Shown here one piece after another: positions 8,208-17,740 of a stretch of 64,000 nt of DNA. The notes under the pieces are model-generated. The model was given only the letters and a program-made list of their open reading frames with translations. It did no database searches and was not told the DNA's origin. The translations under genes were made by a program, and so were the position numbers. Origin of the DNA: Chitinophagales bacterium. GTDB lineage: Bacteria; Bacteroidota; Bacteroidia; Chitinophagales; JADJOU01. The stretch covers positions 20,440 to 84,439 of the forward strand of contig JAEUUY010000020.1 of the NCBI GenBank assembly GCA_016787225.1. The letters run 5' to 3'. Within the stretch, counting starts at the first letter, position 1. Every line of letters begins with the position of its first letter.

Positions 8208-9959
8208 ATGAACAAAAAAACAATTTTTAGCTTGTTGTTAGTTGCCACAGTTCTGTCGGTAGCCTTGTTTTCATGCAAAGGAAAAGCCAAAGGAGGAGGG
8301 ACACTCAATATTAGAATTTCTGCGGATTTAGATAAGCTAAATCCTATCACTTTAACTACGAACGACGCGAGAAAAGCTGCTGATTTAATGTTTGCTTCTC
8401 TTAATGGCACTAACCCTGTGCCAGATTACAATTTAACACCTTACTTAGTAAAAGAGAATGCCAAAATCACAGAAATTACAGATGGTGAGTTCAAAGGTGG
8501 TATTCGCTTGGACTATGAAATAAGAGAAGATGCTAAATGGGACAATGGTACTCCAGTTACAGGTCATGATTATGCTTTTACCATAAAGGCTTTATTAAAT
8601 CCTAAGGTCAATTGTGAACCATTGCGAGGTTATTATAGTTGGCTTGCCGATATTATAGTGGACAATGATAATCCTAAAAAATTTAGTGTTATTGCCAATA
8701 AAAAGTACTATATGATAGAAGAGTTTGCAGGAGGTTATGTGATACCTGAATACAATTATGACCCTGAGCAAGTCATGAGAAAATTCTCTATTAAGGATAT
8801 GAACACTGATGTTAAGCGTTCAGCACTGCGCGAAAATGTCGATATTATAAAATTTGCGGAGTCTTTTAATAGCGAAAAGTATCAGCGTGATCCGCAGTTC
8901 ATTACGGGTGCAGGACCTTATAAATTAGAATCATGGACTACTGGTCAGGAAGTTATACTAGTTAAAAAAGATAGCTGGTGGGGTAATGCACACTCTGCGG
9001 ATAGGACTTTCTGGGCTTATCCAAAGAGGATAAAAATAAAAATCATCAATGATGACAACACTGCAATGACAGCTCTAAAAGATGGACAAATTGATAATTA
9101 CGTAGCAATTAAAGCAAAAGATTTCAAAGAGTTGAATGCAAATGATAAATTTAAAGAAAAGTTTAATTTATCAAAAATAGGTCGATTAAGTTATTCTTTT
9201 ATTGGAATTAATCTTAGAAATGAAAAATTTCAAGATGTGCGAGTAAGAAAAGCCTTGGCTCATTCCGTTAATAGAGATAAAATAAATGAAATTATTTCAT
9301 TTGGAGAAAGTACTAAAACTGAAAGTTTTGCACACTCTACCCAGCCTCACTATAATAAAAATCTAAAGGAATATGAATTTAGTATAGAAAAAGCTTCTAA
9401 GCTGCTAGATGAAGCAGGTTGGAAAGATAGCGATGGTGATGGTATAAGAGATAAAGTACTCAATGGTAGAAAGACTCAATTAAGTATTGAATACAAAATA
9501 CCAAAAGATGAAGTAGCTAAAAATCAAGGATTAATTATCCAAGAAGGTCTCAAGAAAGTTGGAATCGACTTTAAAATAGTAGAAAAAGAGTGGACAGTTC
9601 TAGTTGGCGAATTAGATAAACATCAATTTGAAATGTATGCTATGGGCTTTACAATCTCTCCTAAAATGTCAGATCCTAAGCAACAATGGCATACTTCTAG
9701 CGCTGTGCCAGGAGGAAGCAATAATGTTGGCTGGGGTGATGCAGCATCTGATAAGCTTATAGAAGAAATTGGGGCAGAATTGAATCTTGAAAAGCGTCAA
9801 GAATTAAATAAACAACTTCAACAAAGAGTTCATGATGAAGTACCTGTAATTTTCATGTTTAATGGAGTAAATCGTATAGCAAGCAGTAAGAAATTTGAAA
9901 TAGAAAATATAATGATCTCCCTAGGTGTTTTATATAACGAGTTCAAAAGCATCAAATAG
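8208..9959 (+). CDS. Peptide ABC transporter substrate-binding lipoprotein (SBP family 5)
   Basis: 583 aa. A lipoprotein signal ends in LFSC with the lipidated Cys at residue 23. The mature part starts KGKAKGGG and lacks the acidic stretch used for surface export, so it probably faces the periplasm. The body matches the OppA/DppA (SBP_bac_5) family: GAGPYKLESW (about residues 238-247), VRVRKALAHSVNR (about 345-357), and DSDGDGIRDK near 424. The family binds oligopeptides, dipeptides or nickel and hands them to the permease. A very similar paralog follows after 148 bases, separated by a strong terminator, so this gene is probably transcribed alone. Ligand not predictable. Confidence 0.92.
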   Translation: MNKKTIFSLLLVATVLSVALFSCKGKAKGGGTLNIRISADLDKLNPITLTTNDARKAADLMFASLNGTNPVPDYNLTPYLVKENAKITEITDGEFKGGIRLDYEIREDAKWDNGTPVTGHDYAFTIKALLNPKVNCEPLRGYYSWLADIIVDNDNPKKFSVIANKKYYMIEEFAGGYVIPEYNYDPEQVMRKFSIKDMNTDVKRSALRENVDIIKFAESFNSEKYQRDPQFITGAGPYKLESWTTGQEVILVKKDSWWGNAHSADRTFWAYPKRIKIKIINDDNTAMTALKDGQIDNYVAIKAKDFKELNANDKFKEKFNLSKIGRLSYSFIGINLRNEKFQDVRVRKALAHSVNRDKINEIISFGESTKTESFAHSTQPHYNKNLKEYEFSIEKASKLLDEAGWKDSDGDGIRDKVLNGRKTQLSIEYKIPKDEVAKNQGLIIQEGLKKVGIDFKIVEKEWTVLVGELDKHQFEMYAMGFTISPKMSDPKQQWHTSSAVPGGSNNVGWGDAASDKLIEEIGAELNLEKRQELNKQLQQRVHDEVPVIFMFNGVNRIASSKKFEIENIMISLGVLYNEFKSIK

Positions 9960-9981
9960 TTGATATCAAAATTATCACAAC

Positions 9982-10012
9982 AAAAATGCCACTGAATTTC
10001 AGTGGCATTTTT
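9982..10012 (+). terminator. Intrinsic terminator between the two SBP genes
   Basis: AAAAATGCCACTGAA (9982-9996) and TTCAGTGGCATTTTT (9998-10012) are perfectly complementary. With a realistic loop of five bases the stem is about 13 bp and ends in a T-run. The A/T symmetry means it could work in both directions. It lies 22 bases after the first SBP stop. Confidence 0.9.
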
Positions 10013-10074
10013 GTTATCACAATAACTTATATTATATCTTACGACAAAATACCCCTAGTTTTAAAATAAAATGA

Positions 10075-10082
10075 TAAATTTG
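10075..10082 (+). promoter_or_regulatory. Bacteroidota -7 element TAAATTTG before the second SBP operon
   Basis: TAAATTTG followed by CC, identical to the element at 8172, lies 25 bases before the ATG at 10108 and downstream of the terminator. It would drive the operon running through mltG. No clear -33 TTG at normal spacing. Confidence 0.55.
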
Positions 10083-10107
10083 CCATACTTAAACAATTAA
10101 TAAATTG

Positions 10108-11865
10108 ATGAACACACGAAGTTGTTATTATTTTCTCATCTCATGTTTATTTTTATTGGGCGTCTTTCATAGTGGATGCAAAGGCAAAAAAAGCTTGGAT
10201 AGAGCCTTAGTCGTTCGGCACATGGCTGATCCAGACATGCTCAATCCACTCAATTCTAAAAGTGCGAATGCCAATGAAATCAATGGACTTATATTCGCTT
10301 CCATTAATTCGATGGAAATGAAGTGCGAGTACGATTTAGTACCTTTCTTAACAAAGCAGTTGGGGATTGTTTCTGAAATTACCGAAGGTGACTTCAAAGG
10401 TGGAATGAAGATAGAATATGAAATAAGAGAAGAGGCTAAGTGGGATAATGGAGATCCTGTAACAGCGAATGACTATGTATTCACCCTGAAAGCAATTTTA
10501 AACCCTCAAACCAATTGTCTCCATCTAAAATCTATGTTTGACTGGGTAGGAGATGTAGTAATAGATCCTAGTAATCCTAGGAAATATACCGTTTACTCTA
10601 GGAAGAAGTATTTCAAGATAGAAGAATTCGCAGGCTATGTAATTATACCTGAATATAATTATGACCCTAAGAAACTGATGCGGAAGTTTTCTTTAAGAGA
10701 GTTGTACGATCCTGAAAAAAGGGAAGCTCTAAAGCTGGATGCTGATATCAACGCCTTTGCCACGGAGTTTAATTCGGAAAAATTTCAGCGCGATCCTAAA
10801 TTTATAACTGGATTAGGTCCATATAAATTGGAGTCATGGACGACAGGACAAGAAATAGTATTGACCCGCAAAGAAAACTGGTGGGGTGATCAATTTAGAG
10901 ACGAACGACATTTTTGGGCTTATCCTAAAAAAATTAAGTTCAAGATAATTAACGATCAAAATACAGCTTTAACTACGTTAAAGGACGATGGATTAGATAT
11001 ATTCTATGGTATGCCTGCCAAAGAATTTATGGACTTAGATCAGAATAGAGAATTTAAAAATAAGTTTAGAACAGACAAAAAGGATATTTTAGCCTACACG
11101 TTCCTTTACTTTAATTTAAGAAATAAAAAGTTTCAAGATTTTAATGTGCGAAAAGCTATTGCTCATGCTATTAATCGCAAGAAAATAAACGATGCGATCA
11201 ATAATGGAGAAAATATTCTAACAGAGAGTTTTATTCACCCTAGTCAAAAAACTTATGATAAGACTTTAAAACCTTATGAATTTGATTTGAAGCTAGCCAA
11301 CCAATTATTGGATCAAGCAGGGTGGATAGATACCGATGGAGATGGTATTCGAGATAAGGAAATTGATGGACAACGAATACCTCTTACTGTTAATTTTAAA
11401 TATAATGCAGGTAATGAGCAACGAAAGAATACTGCCTTGATTATTCAAGAGGATTTTGTCAAAATAGGTATCAGCATGCAGATAGAAGCAAAAGAATGGT
11501 CTGTTTTCATTCAAGAACTAGGTAAGCATCAATTTGAAATGACCTATGCTGGTTTTGCAGTACCTCCTAGAATCGGAGATCCTCGTCAGACATGGCATAC
11601 GGAAAATGCTGTGCCCGGTGGAGATAATAACTCTGGTTGGGGAGGTCCAGAATCCGATAAATTAATTGAGGATATAGGAAAAGAATTAGATCCGGATTTG
11701 CGCAGACAAATGTATATGAGTCTTCAAAAGATGATTCATGAAGATTTGCCCGTGGTTTTCCTCTTTGCTCCTAAGAATAGATTAGCACTCAGCAGAAGAT
11801 ACGATGTAGAATTCAACCTTGTTAGTCCGGGATTTCTTTTAAATGAATTTAAATTAGCTCAATAG
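10108..11865 (+). CDS. Peptide ABC transporter substrate-binding lipoprotein, paralog 2
   Basis: 585 aa from the ATG at 10108; the in-frame TTG just before it (10105) is less likely. The lipobox HSGC puts the lipidated Cys at residue 24. It is colinear with the upstream SBP: shared landmarks are YEIREEAKWDNGDPVTANDY, a GLGPYKLESWTTGQE stretch, NVRKAIAHAINRKK and DTDGDGIRD. It is therefore a tandem duplicate that has diverged, probably in ligand range. The permease genes follow after 7 bases, so this copy is the one cotranscribed with the channel. No surface-export signal after the Cys (KGKKS). Confidence 0.92.
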   Translation: MNTRSCYYFLISCLFLLGVFHSGCKGKKSLDRALVVRHMADPDMLNPLNSKSANANEINGLIFASINSMEMKCEYDLVPFLTKQLGIVSEITEGDFKGGMKIEYEIREEAKWDNGDPVTANDYVFTLKAILNPQTNCLHLKSMFDWVGDVVIDPSNPRKYTVYSRKKYFKIEEFAGYVIIPEYNYDPKKLMRKFSLRELYDPEKREALKLDADINAFATEFNSEKFQRDPKFITGLGPYKLESWTTGQEIVLTRKENWWGDQFRDERHFWAYPKKIKFKIINDQNTALTTLKDDGLDIFYGMPAKEFMDLDQNREFKNKFRTDKKDILAYTFLYFNLRNKKFQDFNVRKAIAHAINRKKINDAINNGENILTESFIHPSQKTYDKTLKPYEFDLKLANQLLDQAGWIDTDGDGIRDKEIDGQRIPLTVNFKYNAGNEQRKNTALIIQEDFVKIGISMQIEAKEWSVFIQELGKHQFEMTYAGFAVPPRIGDPRQTWHTENAVPGGDNNSGWGGPESDKLIEDIGKELDPDLRRQMYMSLQKMIHEDLPVVFLFAPKNRLALSRRYDVEFNLVSPGFLLNEFKLAQ

Positions 11866-11872
11866 ATTTTAT

Positions 11873-13348
11873 ATGTTTAAGTATATAGCCAAGCGTATTG
11901 CCTACTTTATTCCTACCTTATTGATTATTTCGTTGATTACATTTGGTCTCAGTAAGATAACCCCAGGAGACCCAGTGAAACTTGCTTTAGGAAATCGAGA
12001 TAGTGGTGGTGATGCTGGTCAGGCATTAGAGAAAATGGCTTCCGAAAAGGCTTATTATGAAAAAGCAGAAAATTTAGGATTAAATTTACCCACGTTTTAT
12101 TTAGCATTGACTTCAGCTGCAGAGCCAGATACAATGCACAAGTTCGTTAAAAAAGTTGATAAGGAAACACTATCCTCATTAATTTCTCAATATGGCAATT
12201 GGAAGGAAATAGCAGCTTATCATAAGCAAATTAAAGATTTAGAATATAGTCTTTTTGATGTAGTGGTCGATAATACGATATTTGAGAATATGAAAGAAGT
12301 AAAACAAAAAGTTCAACTACTTTACATGACAAGTGATGATATGGACATCAATAATCATATACAATCGTTGATAAAAAATACGGAAGGTCAACCAAGATTG
12401 AATAGTGTTTATTTAAAAACTCAGAAATTACAGGCAGCCTATAATGAAATGAAGGAGAAAAAAACACCACTTCAAAATTATATCCCTTCATTAAAATGGT
12501 ATGGAACAGAAAATCAGTATCACAGATGGTTGTTTGGTAATGCTCCATGGTTTTTCGGTGAGGCACAGCCTGGGCAATCCAAAGGGTTTTTAAGAGGTGA
12601 TTTCGGACAGTCCTATTTAGATAGTCGACCTATAGCCAGTAAACTAGCTGATGCTATTCCTTGGACGCTGCTTATGAATATACTGAGTTTAGTTATTTTC
12701 TATTCTATCTCAATACCAGTTGGGGTATTTAGTGCTACGAATAAAGGTAGTAAAGCTGATCGAATTTCAACTTTTGTTTTATTTTTGATGTATTCATTAC
12801 CGAATTTCTGGATTGCAACCTTGTTAGTTACTTTTATCACTACCGATGAGTATGGTTTGAATCTATTTCCAACTTATGGTTTGGGAGAAGTAGATGATGA
12901 CATGTCATTTCTAGAAGTTGCAGGCACGAGAGCCTACCACCTAGTATTGCCAGTATTTTGCTTGGTTTATGGAGGCATAGCTTATGTATCGCGGCAAATG
13001 CGAACGGGTATGCTCAATACATTGGGTCAGGATTATATACGCACGGCGAGAGCGAAAGGTAATGATGAAAAGACCGTAGTATGGAAGCATGCCTTTAGAA
13101 ATTCTCTCATTCCTATTATTACTATTTTTGCAGGTATATTTCCTGCTTTGATAGGTGGTAGTTTTGTCATAGAATATATATTCAGTATTCCAGGTATGGG
13201 TAAGCTGGCTTTAGAGGCTCTTACTGCCAGAGATTTTCCTATGATATTCACCGTTATGATGCTAGGTGCTATATTGACCTTAGTAGGAAATTTAGTGGCA
13301 GATATTATGTATAGTGTTGTGGATCCAAGAATTTCATTTGATAAATAA
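11873..13348 (+). CDS. Peptide ABC transporter permease, DppB/OppB type with a large periplasmic insertion
   Basis: 491 aa, against about 310-340 for normal DppB. Residues 1-35 carry the usual first helix and the ITPGDPV motif. A mostly hydrophilic, helix-rich insertion of about 150 residues follows (about 45-200), then GDFGQSYLDSRP and the core five helices. The cytoplasmic coupling loop for the ATPase is present (GQDYIRTARAKGNDEKTVVWKHAFRNS, split here by position: about residues 385-411), and the C-terminus has the family's VDPRISF. The insertion probably faces the periplasm, where it could contact the binding protein or cell wall; this is inference. No ATPase gene is nearby. Confidence 0.92.
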   Translation: MFKYIAKRIAYFIPTLLIISLITFGLSKITPGDPVKLALGNRDSGGDAGQALEKMASEKAYYEKAENLGLNLPTFYLALTSAAEPDTMHKFVKKVDKETLSSLISQYGNWKEIAAYHKQIKDLEYSLFDVVVDNTIFENMKEVKQKVQLLYMTSDDMDINNHIQSLIKNTEGQPRLNSVYLKTQKLQAAYNEMKEKKTPLQNYIPSLKWYGTENQYHRWLFGNAPWFFGEAQPGQSKGFLRGDFGQSYLDSRPIASKLADAIPWTLLMNILSLVIFYSISIPVGVFSATNKGSKADRISTFVLFLMYSLPNFWIATLLVTFITTDEYGLNLFPTYGLGEVDDDMSFLEVAGTRAYHLVLPVFCLVYGGIAYVSRQMRTGMLNTLGQDYIRTARAKGNDEKTVVWKHAFRNSLIPIITIFAGIFPALIGGSFVIEYIFSIPGMGKLALEALTARDFPMIFTVMMLGAILTLVGNLVADIMYSVVDPRISFDK

Positions 13349-13359
13349 TTTGTAGAACA

Positions 13360-14655
13360 ATGAATAAGAAGCAGACTGAAAAAATAGATCAGAGTTATTG
13401 GGGAATTGTCAAAAGACAATTCAAGAAAAATAGAATGGCCGTATGGTCACTAAGAATGGTTTATGTTATCATGTTTATAGGTATTATGGCAGATTTTATA
13501 GCCAATGATAAGCCATTTTTTTGTCGTATCAATGGCAATAGCTATTTCCCAATATTGAAAAGCTACGGAGTGGCATTAGGCATAGCTAAATATCCGCCTG
13601 AATTATCAAATGTGAACTGGAGTGAAGTCAAATACGACTTTGTCATTAGAACACCAATTCCTTATTCACCACAGAATCTAGATTTAAAAAATAAAGACTA
13701 TAAAAGTCCATTAGATGATCAGGATGTAGAGAGTTCTAGATGGCGTCATCATTTAGGTACTGATAACCTAGGAAGGGATGTACTCGCAGGTATGGTGCAT
13801 GGTACGCGCACCGCCATGCTTGTAGGTATTATTTCGATGTCTATTTCTATTATTATTGGTATTTTTTTCGGGGCATTAGCGGGCTATTTTGGCGATAAAG
13901 GTATGCAGATGAGTCGTGGTAGATTTTGGTTGAGTATTATTGGGTTTCTACTAGGTGGATATTATGCTTTCGGGGTGCGTGGATATTTTCTATCAAAAGC
14001 TCTATCCGAAGGCATGGGTGGATTTTTAATACAACTTATTTATAGTCTGGTAATACTCATAGGTATTTTCGCCATTTTTAATGGGATAGCTATTTTGATT
14101 AAGCGCATTCCATTCTTTGGAAAAAAAGTGAATGTGCCGGTAGATATCTTGGTATCTCGATTGATAGAGGTAAAAGTTTCAATTCCAACCTTGTTATTAA
14201 TTTTATCTATCGTGGCGGTAATGAGTCGTCCAAATATTCTAATGGTCATGGTGATTATTGGATTTACAAGCTGGACTGGAATTGCTAAATATACAAGAGC
14301 AGAGTTATTGAAGGTACGTAGTTTAGAATTTATACAAGCAGCTCAGTCACTCGGCTATAGCGAATTGAGAACTATTTTTAAGCACGCATTGCCCAATTCC
14401 CTCTCAAGTGTATTGGTCGCCATTGCCTTTGGGGTGGCTGGTGCTATATTATTAGAATCAAGTCTCTCATTTCTGGGTATAGGCATGCGACCTGAAGATG
14501 TGACCTGGGGTAGTATGTTATCATCTGCTAGAGGCTATTTTAAAGCTTGGTGGTTGGCTATAATTCCCGGTTTTGCGATATTTATTACCGTGACAGTGTT
14601 TAATTTATTGGGTGAAGGTCTGACTGATGCCATGGATCCGCGCTTAAAACAATAA
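13360..14655 (+). CDS. Peptide ABC transporter permease, DppC/OppC type with extra membrane segments
   Basis: 431 aa, longer than the usual 290-310. The N-terminus (FKKNRMAVWSL) and the HHLGTDNLGRDVLAGMVHGTR motif (about residues 130-150) are typical. After ALAGYFGDKG comes an insertion of about 75 residues with two hydrophobic helices (FWLSIIGFLLGGYYAFG and LIYSLVILIGIFAIF, about 188-245), which normal DppC proteins lack. The family core resumes at VDILVSRLIEV. The coupling loop is at about 325-345 and the end is GLTDAMDPRLK. It starts 11 bases after dppB. Partner of the DppB-like protein; ATPases must be encoded elsewhere. Confidence 0.92.
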   Translation: MNKKQTEKIDQSYWGIVKRQFKKNRMAVWSLRMVYVIMFIGIMADFIANDKPFFCRINGNSYFPILKSYGVALGIAKYPPELSNVNWSEVKYDFVIRTPIPYSPQNLDLKNKDYKSPLDDQDVESSRWRHHLGTDNLGRDVLAGMVHGTRTAMLVGIISMSISIIIGIFFGALAGYFGDKGMQMSRGRFWLSIIGFLLGGYYAFGVRGYFLSKALSEGMGGFLIQLIYSLVILIGIFAIFNGIAILIKRIPFFGKKVNVPVDILVSRLIEVKVSIPTLLLILSIVAVMSRPNILMVMVIIGFTSWTGIAKYTRAELLKVRSLEFIQAAQSLGYSELRTIFKHALPNSLSSVLVAIAFGVAGAILLESSLSFLGIGMRPEDVTWGSMLSSARGYFKAWWLAIIPGFAIFITVTVFNLLGEGLTDAMDPRLKQ

Positions 14656-14661
14656 CTTTTA

Positions 14662-15480
14662 ATGAAGTTTTTCGCTTTTTTATTTCACCGATATTTTTGG
14701 TTAAACGTCTTAGTATTTATAGGACTCTTTCTTTTATTTTCTCTACTGGTTCTGTTTAGTCTGAAGAAGATAACCAAGTGGGGTGAAAGTTCGACAATAC
14801 CCAATGTTGTTAATATGTCCATAACTGAAGCTGAACAAAAAATCGAGGATGCTAATCTAGACTATGAAGTAAAAGATACCGTTTATCGTCAAGATTTGAA
14901 AGAAGGGACCATTTTAGAAGTGCTTCCTGCTCCGGGATTGGAAATCAAGGCTGGTAGAACTATTTTTCTCATAATTTCTTCTAAACGTCCACCTATGGTA
15001 GAAATGCCTAATTTGGTAGGAAGAAGTTCTCTCAGATTTGCAAAGATAGAATTAGAATCACGTGGACTCGTGCTTGGGAACTTGTCATATATTCCCTCTG
15101 CGGAAAAAGATGCTGTTTTAGCTCAAAAAATTGGCAATACAGAAATCAAAGGAGGTGTCATGATCCCTAAAGGAACGGCTATTCACCTCACTTTAGGCGA
15201 CGGTTTAACTGGAATTGTAGTCAGTCCGCCTTTTGTTATTGGTAAAAAATATGCAGAGGTAAAAGATATGCTAGATATGTCTGGCATATCTGCTAACTTT
15301 TATTTCGATAAGGATGTAGAAGATACAGCAGATGCTGTTGTTTATAGGCAATATCCTTCTGCATTAAATGATGAAAAAATCAATGTAGGAGAGACTATGG
15401 ATATATTTTTGGGAACTAAAATCCCACAAAATATTCTAAAAGATTCTGCGTTAAGAGCTAGGTTAAATCTATCTCAGTAA
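14662..15480 (+). CDS. Membrane-anchored PASTA-domain protein
   Basis: 272 aa. A short cytoplasmic N-terminus and one transmembrane helix (about residues 10-35, LNVLVFIGLFLLFSLLVLF) are followed by three PASTA repeats: about 45-112 (IPNVVNMSITEAEQKIED), 115-178 (MPNLVGRSSLRFAKIELE) and 188-255 (PPFVIGKKYAEVKDML). PASTA domains bind muropeptides or beta-lactams in kinases and PBPs; here there is no kinase or transpeptidase domain. It lies 6 bases after the DppC-like gene, and MltG comes two genes later, so a link to peptidoglycan is plausible. In other Bacteroidota a similar protein sits near ddl or rluD, which are absent here. Confidence 0.88.
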   Translation: MKFFAFLFHRYFWLNVLVFIGLFLLFSLLVLFSLKKITKWGESSTIPNVVNMSITEAEQKIEDANLDYEVKDTVYRQDLKEGTILEVLPAPGLEIKAGRTIFLIISSKRPPMVEMPNLVGRSSLRFAKIELESRGLVLGNLSYIPSAEKDAVLAQKIGNTEIKGGVMIPKGTAIHLTLGDGLTGIVVSPPFVIGKKYAEVKDMLDMSGISANFYFDKDVEDTADAVVYRQYPSALNDEKINVGETMDIFLGTKIPQNILKDSALRARLNLSQ

Positions 15481-15484
15481 AGTC

Positions 15485-17740
15485 TTGAAAATAGAACATA
15501 ATATTATTTTGAAAAGAACTCTTGTTTTATTCTTTGTTATAAATACCTTTTTACTAAGTTCTCAAGAAGTTCTGTCACCTTTATCGTCTAATCATTTATT
15601 ACACAAGTCGATTTGGTCAAAAACGTTAACAGCGAGGGGCTCTAATGACACTGCTAATTACTTGATCGATTATGATGTTTTATTACTTCCATTTGTCGAT
15701 GAATTTTCAACAAACAAGCAACGACCACCCTATAAAGAATTACCTACCCCAACGTCTGAGTACTATGTTGTAGGTAGCTGTGTAAAGCAGTTAAACTATA
15801 AAATGGGAACCTATCGTTTTTCAAAACAAGTTTCTACAGAAGATACTTATAATCCTGCTTTTCCACCAGATTATATACAAACGAATAATCAGACCCCTAT
15901 ACTATTTTCATTAAATGATACTCCAAACTGCAATACGCTGTCTATGCAGTTAATTTATCCTTGTTCGATAAAAAGAAGATTTTCTGCCACGGGTCAGCTT
16001 ATCTGGGATAGCTTGATTTGTGATACTTTTATCTATGCAGCTCACATTAAAAACTATTTTTTAAAAGGCTATCAATGGACGGATAGACATGCCTATATCA
16101 ATTCTCATTTGCCTTATATGCCTCCAAGTAAGGGTGTAGCCACGCTAGATGGATTAAATGAGTACGGTACACCTTACAATAAGGAAATAACGAATGCCTA
16201 TGGTTTGGCAGACTATCTCACTTCTGCTCCTATAGATTTATTAAATCTTACGGGAAACGATTCTGTCTATCTAAGCTTTTTGATTCAACCGCAGGGATTG
16301 GGGGATTACCCCGATGTTCAAGATTCCATTCAAGTGGAGTTTCTTGACGATCGAGGGCGCTGGTTTCCTGTATGGACAAAGAAAGGAACGAAACAGGAAT
16401 TGGCAAAGGATTCTATGTCATTTTCGTTCGCAGCTATTCATATTCCAGATCCCGTCGTACCTTCAGATCCTTTTTATTTTCATGATAAATTTCAGTTTCG
16501 CTTTAAAAATTATGCCACCATTTCAGGAAACAATGACCATTGGCATATAGATTTTGTTCGCTTAGACAAAAACAGAAACTATCAGGATACTACTTTGAGA
16601 GATGCTAATTTCATTTATGAATTACCTTCAGTTTTAAAGCATCACACCCTACTTCCTGCTCAGCAGTACCGTGGACAAATAGATTTACATGATACTTTGA
16701 GAGCTATTAATCGAAATATTTATCCGGCACCAATTTTTAGTTCTTATAAATTTAAATGCTTTAATGAAAATAGTGGGTTAGTATATGGTAGTAATGTTAC
16801 AGGTATACCATTTGCTGCAAATCCATTGGTTTATCATTATTTGCTGACTAATACCGATTTAAATTATCCCAATTTGGTCGAAGATAGTACCTATGTTACC
16901 ACAAAAATATATTTTGATAATTCTGATGATTTCAAAGAAAATGACACTGCTACTACTCGTCAGTTTTTCTTTAACGAAATGGCTTATGATGATGGTAGTG
17001 CAGAATGGGCTTATGGATTGCAAGGATTGGGTACTAAGAAAGTGGCTTATCGTTTTTTTATCCCTAATAAAGATACCTTAGCAGCCATTAAAGTTTTATT
17101 TTCAAATATTGACGTACCCGTGAGCAATCTGCTTTTTAATCTGACTTTATGGAAAAAAATAGGGATGAATGGGCAGCAAGAAGAAATAATTAAATCTATC
17201 TCCAATCTTAAGCCTAAGTATTTAGATTCACTTAATAGTTTTGTAACTTTTGGATTAGATGAACCACTTGAGGTTCAAGATACAATTTACGTAGGTTGGA
17301 TTCAGTCAGATGAACGAAATCTGCAGATTGGCTATGATGTCAATAGCGCCAAAGGTTTTGATAACGTATTTATCATGACGAATAATGTGTGGTCCAAATC
17401 CAATATTGCTAAATCTAGAGAAGGTTCTCCTATGATTCGTCTTATATTGGATGGGGTGAGGAAGTATACAACAAGCGAAATTGTCCGAGCGAATAATATA
17501 ATGGATAAGTCGCGAATAGTTTTTTATCCTAATCCAGCAAATGAAGTAATCAATTTCCAAGTGGGTGAACATAAAAATATAGACATAAGCGTTTTTGATA
17601 TGCTTGGTAAATTGGTTCTGCACCAATCCTTAAAAGAAGGTCAAGCTGACATTTCAAATCTTAATACGGGTCTGTATTTTATTCAATTTTCTTCTGAAGG
17701 ACAATGGTTGCAGACCGATAAACTTCAAATTCAAAGATGA
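15485..17740 (+). CDS. T9SS type A sorting-domain protein, secreted, function unknown
   Basis: 751 aa, start TTG at 15485, 4 bases after the PASTA stop; a second TTG at 15509 gives a cleaner signal peptide (MKRTLVLFFVINTFLLSSQ) and may be the true start. No ATG is available. The C-terminal 75 residues are a T9SS sorting domain (FYPNPANEVINFQV, MLGKLVLHQSL, LNTGLYFIQFSSEG), so the protein should be exported across the outer membrane and attached or released. The middle has jelly-roll-like beta segments (about 180-360, with D-W-HIDFVRLD) but no catalytic motif I recognise. Its last 4 bases overlap the mltG start. Being cotranscribed with MltG and a PASTA protein is unusual for T9SS cargo. Confidence 0.85.
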   Translation: MKIEHNIILKRTLVLFFVINTFLLSSQEVLSPLSSNHLLHKSIWSKTLTARGSNDTANYLIDYDVLLLPFVDEFSTNKQRPPYKELPTPTSEYYVVGSCVKQLNYKMGTYRFSKQVSTEDTYNPAFPPDYIQTNNQTPILFSLNDTPNCNTLSMQLIYPCSIKRRFSATGQLIWDSLICDTFIYAAHIKNYFLKGYQWTDRHAYINSHLPYMPPSKGVATLDGLNEYGTPYNKEITNAYGLADYLTSAPIDLLNLTGNDSVYLSFLIQPQGLGDYPDVQDSIQVEFLDDRGRWFPVWTKKGTKQELAKDSMSFSFAAIHIPDPVVPSDPFYFHDKFQFRFKNYATISGNNDHWHIDFVRLDKNRNYQDTTLRDANFIYELPSVLKHHTLLPAQQYRGQIDLHDTLRAINRNIYPAPIFSSYKFKCFNENSGLVYGSNVTGIPFAANPLVYHYLLTNTDLNYPNLVEDSTYVTTKIYFDNSDDFKENDTATTRQFFFNEMAYDDGSAEWAYGLQGLGTKKVAYRFFIPNKDTLAAIKVLFSNIDVPVSNLLFNLTLWKKIGMNGQQEEIIKSISNLKPKYLDSLNSFVTFGLDEPLEVQDTIYVGWIQSDERNLQIGYDVNSAKGFDNVFIMTNNVWSKSNIAKSREGSPMIRLILDGVRKYTTSEIVRANNIMDKSRIVFYPNPANEVINFQVGEHKNIDISVFDMLGKLVLHQSLKEGQADISNLNTGLYFIQFSSEGQWLQTDKLQIQR

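Noticed and set aside
13033..13419. 128-aa minus-strand ORF opposite the DppB-like gene
   Set aside because: Antisense to a strongly supported permease; no independent support.
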